In this document: piece after piece, positions 34,910 to 42,683 of the stretch | Layout of the letters: every line of letters starts with the position of its first letter | Position numbering within the stretch: position 1 is the stretch's first letter | Assembly (NCBI GenBank): GCA_965218775.1 | Contig: CBDCLS010000003.1 | Coordinates: 186,001-250,000 of the forward strand | From: CAUZIZ01 sp965218775 | GTDB taxonomy: Bacteria > Acidobacteriota > UBA6911 > RPQK01 > JAJDTT01 | Length of the DNA: 64,000 bases | Direction of reading: 5' to 3' | Made by a program: the position numbers and the translations under genes | Notes under the pieces: model-generated | What the model was told of the DNA's origin: nothing | The model's database searches: none | Seen by the model: only the letters and a program-made list of their open reading frames with translations

Positions 34910-35398
34910 TAACCTGAAACTTGAATAGTGAGCAGTGGTGCAGTGATCAGTGAGGAGTACCGGAAATAGTGCCACTAATGGATGGATTGCCAGTATGACG
35001 AAGCCGAGTCCGTCAGAGCCGCGAACGACTTGATCCGTTAGCAGTATGAGGCCCAGTTCCGAGGAGAGAGCTGGACGACTCGTCCGGCGCTTCCCGCGCT
35101 CGCAGAATTTCCCCTATCCCCGATCCAAGTTTCTTTCCTGTATGATCCGGCCGTCTGCAGCCGGTGGCGCTGCTAACCTGAAACTTCATTGGAACCTCGC
35201 ACGTCCCGTTCACGGATGGCTGCAAGAACTATGGAAGCCTGAAGCGCGAGCGAGGGGGTGGTCGAATGCCTTTTGGCAACTCATCTCGCAGATTCCCAAC
35301 CCCTCGCTCGCGCTTCAGGCTTCTATGGCTCAGTCAGTTTCTTTCTCGAATGGGGCCAGCACCGCAGGGGGCAGCACTAACCTGAAACTTCATTGGCG
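34910..35398. repeat. Repeat-rich intergenic block with TAACCTGAAACTT units and an 89-bp repeat
   Basis: TAACCTGAAACTTCATTGG occurs at 35174-35192 and 35380-35398, with a variant at 34910-34928. Between them lies 34988-35076, copy 2 of the 89-bp repeat of 16337-16425. AAGTTTCTTTC modules are at about 35128 and 35337, as in the 16.4-16.8 kb block. No gene is supported. Confidence 0.6.
35234..35323. repeat. Hairpin with perfect 24-bp arms
   Basis: The arms 35234-35257 and 35300-35323 are perfect reverse complements containing GCCTGAAGCGCGAGCGAG, around a 42-base loop. The stem is GC-rich and very stable. Confidence 0.7.
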
Positions 35399-35411
35399 AA
35401 CGAAGCGCGGC

Positions 35412-36920
35412 TCATCTCCGCAGGTGGTTCAGGGTGTAGGCTGCCAGCCGGGCGACGATAGGCTCACCATCTTTGGAGCGGATCCCTTTTCCTGGGCGGA
35501 GTTCATAGACGCGTCCCGCCACCAGAACCTTCAAGTGAAGAGAGACCCGGTGTCCATCCCTTGAAATAGAGACCTTTTCGATCGGAACTGGGGCGACATC
35601 CGTCTTGGGAGAGCCGTAGTCGGCATGATAGCGGTAATAGTAGTGGATCATCGAATAGTCACCGGGATCGGCTGCGGTCTTGGGATCAACTGCTTTTGTG
35701 AAGACCAGGTCGAAGCCGTCTCTGGTCAGCCGCATCTCGCGGATGTCCATCGGGGTTGCGCCGGTCCAGACGACCCGCTGTAAGCCTTCTCCGGCTCCCC
35801 AGATGCGTGAGGTCTGTGCCACGTATAGGGCACCATCGGAGGAGAACGCCAGACGGATGCCTCCTTTTCGAAGGCCGTTCCCTTCGATGAATGGGAAACA
35901 TGCTCCCTGATACTCGCCTTCTACCTTCTCGATATAGGCCCGGTGAATCCGGGGATAGGTCCAGTCGGCAACGAACATCTGCCCGCTGTAAGGACCAAAC
36001 CTACCGCCCGTGAGATCCTGCAGAGGCTGCCCTAGAGAACCCGCCATGTCATTCTGAGGAAACTGGATCGCGGGCAGCTTGCGCCGACTGGCCAGCACCT
36101 CGATCTCGATGTTGACGGGATCTACACCGAGAAAATCGGGATGCCAGTTCAGCGACCCAGGATGCCCGTGAAAAGCCCCGGCCGTCACATGATGCAGGGG
36201 CGAGGTGCCCACCCAATCTCCCTGGTTGTCCGTGACGAACAAGTCTCCTTCCTGGTTGAAAGTGAGACCGTTGGGCTGTCGGAACCCGGAGGCGAACGGG
36301 AGGAATCGACCCGCCGCGGTGATCTTGACTACCCAGCCCCGATAGGAAACCGGCGAGTAGTGTCCGACCTTGGACACCGTACCTGCAATCGGTCGCTTTG
36401 CCTTCTTGCCCTGCTTTGTCAAGGTTCCCCGCACCGGCAACCGGGGAGCACCCGAGGAGGCAGATCCCAGAGCGATGTAGAAGTTCCCTCCCCGATCGCG
36501 GACCAGGCCATAGGTGAATTCATGATAGTTACCCGACATCCCCCACTGGTCGGCGAGCGTCTCGTAGAGGTCGCCCCTTCCATCGCCGTCGGTGTCGACG
36601 ACCCGAGTCAACTCGGGAAGCTGGGACACGAAGTACTCGCCTGGCCCCCCCGCTACGATCCCCATGGGAGTCTGGAATCCGGATGCGAACTGGCTCCACC
36701 TCATAGTTGCAGGGTCCCTACGATAGACACCTCCTCGACGAAAGCAGGCAACCAGCCGACCGAGTGAATCGAACTCGATCCCGCTGACCTCGGGCGCAAT
36801 TCCCTCAGGCGTTTCTACCGTCTCGACTCGAAAACTCGTAGGAGAGACCTGGGCGACGGCAGGAGCCTGGCCGAACAGGACCGCCCCCAACAAGACGGAA
36901 GCTCGAAGGTAGGCTTTCAT
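35412..36920 (-). CDS. Secreted sugar-dehydrogenase-like beta-propeller protein
   Basis: A 502-residue protein with a signal peptide (AYLRASVLLGAVLFGQAPAV). The body resembles the PQQ-type glucose/sorbosone dehydrogenase propellers often fused or paired with cytochromes in Planctomycetes and Acidobacteria: GIEFDSLGRLVACFRRGGVY, VVDTDGDGRGDLYETLAD, FRQPNGLTFNQEGDLFVTDN, and GIRLAFSSDGALYVAQTSR. A fibronectin-like or Ig-like end follows. It starts inside the cytochrome stop (4-base ATGA overlap), so the two are co-translated. It would oxidise a carbohydrate in the periplasm and pass electrons to that cytochrome; the cofactor and substrate are inferred. Confidence 0.75.
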   Translation of the reverse strand: MKAYLRASVLLGAVLFGQAPAVAQVSPTSFRVETVETPEGIAPEVSGIEFDSLGRLVACFRRGGVYRRDPATMRWSQFASGFQTPMGIVAGGPGEYFVSQLPELTRVVDTDGDGRGDLYETLADQWGMSGNYHEFTYGLVRDRGGNFYIALGSASSGAPRLPVRGTLTKQGKKAKRPIAGTVSKVGHYSPVSYRGWVVKITAAGRFLPFASGFRQPNGLTFNQEGDLFVTDNQGDWVGTSPLHHVTAGAFHGHPGSLNWHPDFLGVDPVNIEIEVLASRRKLPAIQFPQNDMAGSLGQPLQDLTGGRFGPYSGQMFVADWTYPRIHRAYIEKVEGEYQGACFPFIEGNGLRKGGIRLAFSSDGALYVAQTSRIWGAGEGLQRVVWTGATPMDIREMRLTRDGFDLVFTKAVDPKTAADPGDYSMIHYYYRYHADYGSPKTDVAPVPIEKVSISRDGHRVSLHLKVLVAGRVYELRPGKGIRSKDGEPIVARLAAYTLNHLRR

Positions 36921-39421
36921 CTCCCCCCCTTGATCCGCACCATGATTTCGAAGCGAGCGTCTTTTTCGATCGGAACGCGGACGCTCCCCTGTTGGGCTGT
37001 CCCCGAACTCGAGAGGATCTCGACAGGACCTTCGATGTTCACCGCGAACCGCAGCGGGGTATCGACCCGCTCAATCCGGAACCGCCAACGAAAGCCGGCC
37101 GCCTCTTTGATCGGGAGGATGTGCTCGTACACCCTAGCTCCGCCGACCTGGTAGCGGAACTCTGGCGAGCCCTCCTTCCACCGGTATCCTCCAAAGCGGA
37201 TCTGGGGCTGACGATCGGAAGAACCCAGCCGGAACGGAAAGCCGGTCGACTTGAAGAAACGCTCTCCCTCGATCTGAGCCGTGGGAGTCAAGCGGTCGGC
37301 TCCCAGTTTCTTTCTCAGAGTTTCCTCGAGATTGAGGAATCCGCCCTTCCAGGCGTAGAGTAGGCGACAGGAACCGGCATCGAAACAGTATGAGATCCCA
37401 GCGGGCATTCCCACCGCAATCGCCGCCGGAGTCGCCTCTGGCATGTAAGCGCGAACGATCACAGCTTCCCCGGAGGGACGTGGCCGGGATTCTGCCGCCC
37501 AGGGATCTGGCCCTGGGGCCAGCCCTCCGGGCAGGGGTCCAGTTGCGTCTACGCCGAGCGCGGCCCAGATATCCTGGACGCTCGCATCAAACTCTTCCTG
37601 CCCAATGTCCGTGAAGTGGGTCGGCATAGAGGTTCCGGTCAGGATTCTGCTGGGATCCAACATGAAGCGTCGATACCAGTCGTAGCGCAGCCTGTGAGCG
37701 GCCTCCACCAGCTGCGGGCCTCTTTCACCCGACGCCAGATGATCACCCCAGTCGTGACAGCCAACACACCCCAGTCCTCCCGCTTTCGCATCCCTACCCA
37801 GCAGTTTCAGTCCACGCCCCAACTGCGCCTGGGACGTGAGTGCCTCAACCCCGGAGGAAGAGGGGTCGAGGCCGGAGGCCTTCGCGAAGGCTTCGGTGAA
37901 GGGCTTTACCTGTCTCAGATCGAATTGTGGCATACGGATGGACAGCCAATTTCGCAGTCGGACATCCCGCAGCAAGACCCGCTTCAAGAACGTCGGGGAC
38001 AGCTTTTCTCCGGCGTCGGTAAGCACTGGGACTCCAGCTCGACCATCACTCAAATGATCCATCTGATGACAGGCGGTGCAGCGGAGCCAGCGGAGCCGTC
38101 TATAAAAGTCGTAGATGGGTGCGGGGCTGATGTCGGGCGATCTCTTCTGTGCATCCAGGAAGGCCCGAATCGCGGCACGCTGCCCTTCGTCCAGACGATA
38201 CCGAGGTAGTGGTGGATCGGGTGCATCCGCAAGACACCCACCGTCGAGAGACAGCTCTTCCAGAGCGGGCCCCGAACCGTTATCGGGAGCAGATTCGTGA
38301 TCCCCTAGATCGTGACAGGACAGGCATCCCGATGACCGAATCAGGACCTTTCCGCGGGCCTCGCTCCCTCCCTCCACTTGCTCTTCCAACCAACCCTTTC
38401 TCGATCGGGTCAGGTAGGCCGCCAGCTGAAGCGCCTCAGGATCGTTCAAATGCATCGAAGGCATCAGGCTCCCAGGGCTATGAGCCAGGGGATCTTTCAG
38501 ATATTTGGCCAGGCTCTCGACACTCATCTTAGATCCGATTGCTTCCAAGGAAAGGCTTTCTGCTGAATGGCAGGCGGTGCAACCCAGATATGAATACAGC
38601 TCCTGGCCCCGATCTACGTCGAGGCTCGAAGGGGCGACATCTCGGATCGGAGGATCTGTTCCCTGCAACGCAGAAAGAAAAGCAGCGACGTCTTTGGCCG
38701 ACTGCGAGTCGAGCAAGGCGGGCATCGTAGCATCTGGGCGGACCGCGGTTGGATCGAGTAACCATTGGTAGATCCAGGGAGACTTGAGCCGGGTCCCAAC
38801 TCCGCTCAGGTCGGGACGGCCGCGAGGATCCAGGGAACCCGACCTGCTTTCATGACAGTTGACACATCCCAGGCTTTCCACCAAGTCGCGACCCAGCTCG
38901 AGTCGATCCTGGTCCTGGTTGAGGACGTCCTCCCGGCTGTGGGAGAAGACCCGCGAGGGGATCGGCTCCAGCGGAAAATGCTCCGATTTCCACTGCAGCC
39001 GGAGTTGGGCGGGTCCAGGCTGGCGACGGTATCCTATCTTCACGCGGTGCAGACCCGAAACAAGGCGCACTGCTCTGTCGCCGATTCTCTCTCCTCCGAT
39101 CTCCACCTCGGCGCAGCTCTCGAATCGATAGTGGCCCGTCTCAAGAATCGAAAGCACTCCTTCCCAATCCGCCTCAAAATCAACGTCCAGAGAGGGATGC
39201 AAGGACTCTTTACTGCTCAGGTAGAAGTTGGGCGTGGGTGTCACCAGACGAACGCTTTGCCGTCCGTCGCTGTAGGTCGCTAGCAACCCCGGCTTGAGGT
39301 CCCCCGCTCGGGGGTCGTCACGGCGATCAGGTTGGCTGGTTTCCTGACACCCGCCGAGCCCAACGAGTACGAGTGCGGTAAGAAAACGGGTAATTTGAAG
39401 CAGCCTGCCGTTTGAGTTCAC
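36917..39421 (-). CDS. Lipoprotein pentahaem cytochrome c with PA14-like domain
   Basis: An 834-residue exported protein. The lipobox is VGLGGC (C25). Residues about 45-160 look like a PA14 carbohydrate-binding domain (LLATYSDGRQSVRL, LETGHYRFESCAEVEIGGER). Five CxxCH haem sites follow: 186-190, 281-285, 366-370, 448-452 and 552-556. MP motifs such as ATMPALLDS and SLMPSMHL probably provide distal Met ligands. The last 200 residues contain no haem. It precedes and overlaps the sugar-dehydrogenase-like gene, suggesting an electron acceptor that also binds polysaccharide. Confidence 0.88.
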   Translation of the reverse strand: MNSNGRLLQITRFLTALVLVGLGGCQETSQPDRRDDPRAGDLKPGLLATYSDGRQSVRLVTPTPNFYLSSKESLHPSLDVDFEADWEGVLSILETGHYRFESCAEVEIGGERIGDRAVRLVSGLHRVKIGYRRQPGPAQLRLQWKSEHFPLEPIPSRVFSHSREDVLNQDQDRLELGRDLVESLGCVNCHESRSGSLDPRGRPDLSGVGTRLKSPWIYQWLLDPTAVRPDATMPALLDSQSAKDVAAFLSALQGTDPPIRDVAPSSLDVDRGQELYSYLGCTACHSAESLSLEAIGSKMSVESLAKYLKDPLAHSPGSLMPSMHLNDPEALQLAAYLTRSRKGWLEEQVEGGSEARGKVLIRSSGCLSCHDLGDHESAPDNGSGPALEELSLDGGCLADAPDPPLPRYRLDEGQRAAIRAFLDAQKRSPDISPAPIYDFYRRLRWLRCTACHQMDHLSDGRAGVPVLTDAGEKLSPTFLKRVLLRDVRLRNWLSIRMPQFDLRQVKPFTEAFAKASGLDPSSSGVEALTSQAQLGRGLKLLGRDAKAGGLGCVGCHDWGDHLASGERGPQLVEAAHRLRYDWYRRFMLDPSRILTGTSMPTHFTDIGQEEFDASVQDIWAALGVDATGPLPGGLAPGPDPWAAESRPRPSGEAVIVRAYMPEATPAAIAVGMPAGISYCFDAGSCRLLYAWKGGFLNLEETLRKKLGADRLTPTAQIEGERFFKSTGFPFRLGSSDRQPQIRFGGYRWKEGSPEFRYQVGGARVYEHILPIKEAAGFRWRFRIERVDTPLRFAVNIEGPVEILSSSGTAQQGSVRVPIEKDARFEIMVRIKGGR

Positions 39422-39432
39422 CGGGAACGTGA

Positions 39433-39573
39433 TTATACGTCGAGCCGATCCTTACGGCAGGCCTTGATGAGTTGCCTGCTGTCCTCCCCATTCGCAACCG
39501 ACATCGGAAGAGTCCTAACGAACTTCCTCACGCGTTTCGCAAACTGCAACGTTCTCTCCTCTAGATCGTACAT
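39433..39573 (-). pseudogene. Truncated four-helix-bundle (23S intervening-sequence type) protein
   Basis: The frame from 39573 reads MYDLEERTLQFAKRVRKFVR and then TLPMSVANGEDSRQLI. This is the first helix and a half of the four-helix-bundle family found near rRNA intervening sequences and in many genomes. The rest is replaced by KACRKDRLDV and a stop, so most of the protein has been deleted. A heptameric repeat patch lies 140 bases upstream of its start. Confidence 0.65.
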
Positions 39574-39710
39574 GGTAACGGTAAGAGTTCCCCTCCAACC
39601 TAATAACGCAACTGTTAGAGAATCTATGATCGAAATCCGAGATAGAGAGGGCAACACCTTGGGCGGGCGATCTCGGAATCTGGGGTTCGGAGACTATTTC
39701 GAGACCCCCT

Positions 39711-39771
39711 TTTGTTATTGGAATTTGCGATTTGGAGTTTGTTTGTATCTTGTATCTTGTGATTTCATTTC
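39711..39771. repeat. Heptameric repeat patch (TTGTATC type)
   Basis: TTTGTTTGTATCTTGTATCT and flanking GGAATTTGC, GATTTGGAG units match the right arm of the 13201-13231 hairpin and the 4456-4517 patch. Confidence 0.6.
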
Positions 39772-39785
39772 GCTTTCGACCCAGC

Positions 39786-41375
39786 TTAGGGAACGAACTG
39801 GAACGAGTAGAGGCTGGCATCCCGCATCAGGAATCGGAGGCGCACCTTCTTTCCTGCCAGCGAAGCGACGTTTGAGCTGCCCTTCCAGCTAGCGTACGCC
39901 TCCAAGTAGTTACCGTTGATCTCGTCGGCAGCCTGGGCGCGGAATCCCTGTAAGGGACGGCCTGAGTCGTCCTGGATTTCTACCCGGACCGTACCACCCG
40001 CACCTGTGGACAGGTTCAACTGGAGCTTGTTACCAGAGAAGACCAGCGTTCGAGTGGTCAGCTCGCCACCAGCGTAGGCTGCGTCGGCGCTGATGAATCC
40101 GTCTATCCGGAGGGTGGCTCGTCCCCAGGACGCCGGACCGGTTCGGGTGGGATCGTTGTGTGCCTTCTTCCATCCTTCAAAGAAGAAGTGCAAATCATTG
40201 CCTACTCGGAATGCCAGAGGTTCCCTGACGAAGATCATTCCAGCCCAGAAGCTCCCCTGGGGACCCAGACGGATAAACGGTCTTCGCTCCGGTGTCCGAT
40301 TCCACTGGATCCCGTCTCGACTGGTGGCGAGTTGCACGTCGGCAGTGCCTGGGAGCTGGCCGAGCTTTCCGTCTTTCTCGACGAATGCCTTCCAGTGACT
40401 GTAGATGGACGGTAGCGCGACGTAGACATTGGGTGTGTACTTGAAAATGGGAATACTGTAGAAGTCCACCCGGTTGGGAGCCTCCGAGTCAGCTTCGTCC
40501 AAGGCGTCGGGAGCCATGACGATCTCCTCCTTACTCCAATGGACGAAGTCCTTCGAGGTAGATCTTCCCAGACGCAGGAGCCGGGAAAGCCAGTTGTTGG
40601 GCCGGTTGTCGTAAATCCGGCCGTAGTACTCCTCTTGACGCGGATCGTAATAGGTCTTCACCCGGCTGTACGCAACGTAGCTGCCGACCCGATCGTCCCA
40701 GAAGGGCCTGAAACCGCCGTCTCCTGAGGTACCTAGCTTCCCAGTAATTCGGGTCCAGTGGATGCCGTCGGCGGAAGCGAAGCCATACTTGCCCTTCCCG
40801 TCGGGGAGCGGCTTGAGGCCGCCCAGGATGCCGTCGGTCGGAGGCGATAGCTTGAGCGCCATCTTGTACTTCTGGCTCGGGTCCTTGGCCTGCGGGTCGA
40901 TGAAGACCGTGTTTACACCCGCACTCGAGTAGGCATAGGGAAACTGGTCGTTGGGAAAGAGGATGTTGTTGTCACGGGATCCCTGCCATTCGTAGAGCCC
41001 AAGGTTGGGCTTCCGCCAGTTGGATCCGTCATCCGATTCGGCATAACGCAGCAGACCGCAGTTCAGCTTCTGGAAGGAGTGATCACACGGTATACCCGGG
41101 CTCAGGTAGTAGAGCCGGAAGACGCCGCCATCGTGCATCATGAAGCCGCGTCCGGGCGCTGGGATCTTCTCCCCGGTGACATGAGCCTCGTTCATCCTCA
41201 TCGTCACATCCTTCATGGACTCGACCAGGTGAGCGTCCCTGCCGTCCCCCTCCCAGGGACCCACGAAAAGCTGCTTTTCGCCTCCCACCTGGAGCACACC
41301 GCCCGCTCCGAAGAGACGGGAAGCGGAGATCAGGACAATGGTCAGAAGGGGACAAATTTGACGTTGGATTCCCAT
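39786..41375 (-). CDS. Secreted glycosidase-like five-bladed propeller protein
   Basis: A 529-residue protein with a signal peptide (CPLLTIVLISASRLFGAGG). Repeats such as LRYAESDDGSNWRKPNLGLY, FASADGIHWTRI and LATSRDGIQWNRTPERRPF mark a beta-propeller related to GH32/43-like or sialidase-like enzymes common in Planctomycetes and Acidobacteria. A C-terminal beta-sandwich (about 430-529) is the typical accessory domain. I cannot assign catalytic residues or a substrate. It is transcribed in the same direction as the cytochrome unit but separated by a gene remnant and repeats. Confidence 0.7.
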   Translation of the reverse strand: MGIQRQICPLLTIVLISASRLFGAGGVLQVGGEKQLFVGPWEGDGRDAHLVESMKDVTMRMNEAHVTGEKIPAPGRGFMMHDGGVFRLYYLSPGIPCDHSFQKLNCGLLRYAESDDGSNWRKPNLGLYEWQGSRDNNILFPNDQFPYAYSSAGVNTVFIDPQAKDPSQKYKMALKLSPPTDGILGGLKPLPDGKGKYGFASADGIHWTRITGKLGTSGDGGFRPFWDDRVGSYVAYSRVKTYYDPRQEEYYGRIYDNRPNNWLSRLLRLGRSTSKDFVHWSKEEIVMAPDALDEADSEAPNRVDFYSIPIFKYTPNVYVALPSIYSHWKAFVEKDGKLGQLPGTADVQLATSRDGIQWNRTPERRPFIRLGPQGSFWAGMIFVREPLAFRVGNDLHFFFEGWKKAHNDPTRTGPASWGRATLRIDGFISADAAYAGGELTTRTLVFSGNKLQLNLSTGAGGTVRVEIQDDSGRPLQGFRAQAADEINGNYLEAYASWKGSSNVASLAGKKVRLRFLMRDASLYSFQFVP

Positions 41376-41478
41376 TGGCTAGGCTCCTCTCTCTGTCTCC
41401 GGGCAGCGGAGAGGTTCGCAGCCCTGGACTGCCACTCTTCCCTGAGGCCAAGATTTACTGCATGCCGTGGAAACAGAA

Positions 41479-41506
41479 GTTCCAAGATACAAGAAACAAG
41501 ATACCA
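41479..41506. repeat. Short heptameric repeat patch (CAAGATA type)
   Basis: TTCCAAGATACAAGAAACAA followed by GATACCAG lies 100 bases upstream of the glycosidase-like gene and reads as the opposite strand of the 39711-39771 patch. The two patches flank that gene in inverted orientation. Confidence 0.5.
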
Positions 41507-41602
41507 GGGTTGCCTCAGTCAATCGCGGTGAGAAGCGAGATTGATCTGACAAAACTGCCGGAACCGCTTGACAGACGCCACTACACCCCTTACGTTGAGT
41601 GA

Positions 41603-41845
41603 GGCCTCGGGCGATCAAAATTCGTATCAGCAGCATATGGCATCATAGCCAGCAATGTGGCTACAATTGATGAGTGCATACAACCCATGATGGATAAACG
41701 CCACCGCAAGCTCCTGATCATAGAGGATGAGAAGGTCATCGCAATGTTGTCGCTTTGCGACACTGTCAACAGGATTGTTACGACTGAGGACCATACAATC
41801 CGCCGCCTCCAGGGATACCTCTCCGGCAACCGCCCAACTCGATGA
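41603..41845 (+). pseudogene. Fragment of a CBS-domain protein
   Basis: The frame after the TGA at 41600-41602 reads GIIASNVATIDECIQPMMDK and RHRKLLIIEDEKVIAMLSLC DTVN, then TIRRLQGYLSG. That is the C-terminal CBS motif of small two-CBS proteins (normally ECMALMTEKRIRHLPV.., GIISIGDVV, IEQLENYI). The first CBS motif is missing. A GTG at 41657 could start a 62-residue peptide. Its stop overlaps the nuoJ start (ATGA). Confidence 0.6.
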
Positions 41846-42381
41846 CGCTCTTCACCGTACAGGCGGTCTTCTACTACATGGCGGCTGCTAGCATCACGAG
41901 CGCAATTCTGGCCGTGACACGGAAGAATCCTGTTCACAGCATGCTCTGGGTGCTGGCCCTCTTCCTACACGTAGCTGGCATCTTCCTGTTGCTGGACGCG
42001 GAGTTTCTGGCAGCGGTACAGGTGATCGTGTACGCCGGCGCCATCCTGATCTTCTACCTCTTTGTCCTGATGCTGCTCGACCTACCGGGCGAGGAGGCTG
42101 GGCCGCGCTTCGGCGCCCATTGGCCTTTCGCCGCCGGCGCGGGGCTCGGATTCGCAGCCCTGACCTGGCTCGCTCAGATCGAGCCGCTCGACCCCGTTGG
42201 AGCTGAGGCCGCACCCGCTGCAGCGCCTATAGCAGTGGAAGGTCCGGCTCTGGGTAGCCTTGCGCAGATGGGCACAGCGCTCTTCGGTCCCTTCGCGTTG
42301 CCCTTTGAAATAGCATCGCTGGTCCTCTTGGCCGCCATCGTGGGCGCGGTCGTGCTCGCCAGGAAAAGAGCAGCATCATGA
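41842..42381 (+). CDS. nuoJ: NADH-quinone oxidoreductase subunit J (NuoJ-like)
   Basis: A 179-residue membrane protein with about five helices. AVQVIVYAGAILIFYLFVLM is the signature of NuoJ, whose third helix with its pi-bulge links quinone reduction to proton pumping. The C-terminal helix ends ARKRAAS. It overlaps nuoK by 4 bases. No nuoA-I genes are present upstream in this window, where a CBS fragment sits instead, so the peripheral arm must be encoded elsewhere. Confidence 0.92.
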   Translation: MTLFTVQAVFYYMAAASITSAILAVTRKNPVHSMLWVLALFLHVAGIFLLLDAEFLAAVQVIVYAGAILIFYLFVLMLLDLPGEEAGPRFGAHWPFAAGAGLGFAALTWLAQIEPLDPVGAEAAPAAAPIAVEGPALGSLAQMGTALFGPFALPFEIASLVLLAAIVGAVVLARKRAAS

Positions 42382-42683
42382 TCGTGCCCGTGGGTGTGGT
42401 TCTGGGACTGAGCGCTGTCCTCTTTGGGATCGGAGTGTTCGGCTTCCTGGCCCGGCGCAACATCATCCTGATGCTCGTCTCGGTCGAGGTCATGCTCAAT
42501 GCAGTTAACCTCAGCCTGGCCGGATTCAGCCGGCACCTCAATGACCCGAGCGGCCAGGTCCTGGCCCTCTTCGTGATCGCCGTGGCAGCCGCCGAGGCAG
42601 GGGTCGGTTTAGGACTTGTGATCGCCTTGAACCGGAACAAGCCTGGGGCCGGCGTGGCGGACCTGACCCAGCTCAAGTGGTGA
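42378..42683 (+). CDS. nuoK: NADH-quinone oxidoreductase subunit K (NuoK-like)
   Basis: A 101-residue protein with three helices. GVVLGLSAVLFGIGVFGFLA, then NIILMLVSVEVMLNAVNLSL, contain the conserved membrane Glu residues (in SVEVMLN and AEAGVGLGLV) of the E-channel. The start overlaps nuoJ and the end overlaps the MrpD-like gene by 4-7 bases. Confidence 0.93.
   Translation: MIVPVGVVLGLSAVLFGIGVFGFLARRNIILMLVSVEVMLNAVNLSLAGFSRHLNDPSGQVLALFVIAVAAAEAGVGLGLVIALNRNKPGAGVADLTQLKW

Noticed and set aside
35046..35564. 172-codon plus-strand frame in the repeat block
   Set aside because: It reads through noncoding repeats and hairpin arms and then antisense into the dehydrogenase gene.
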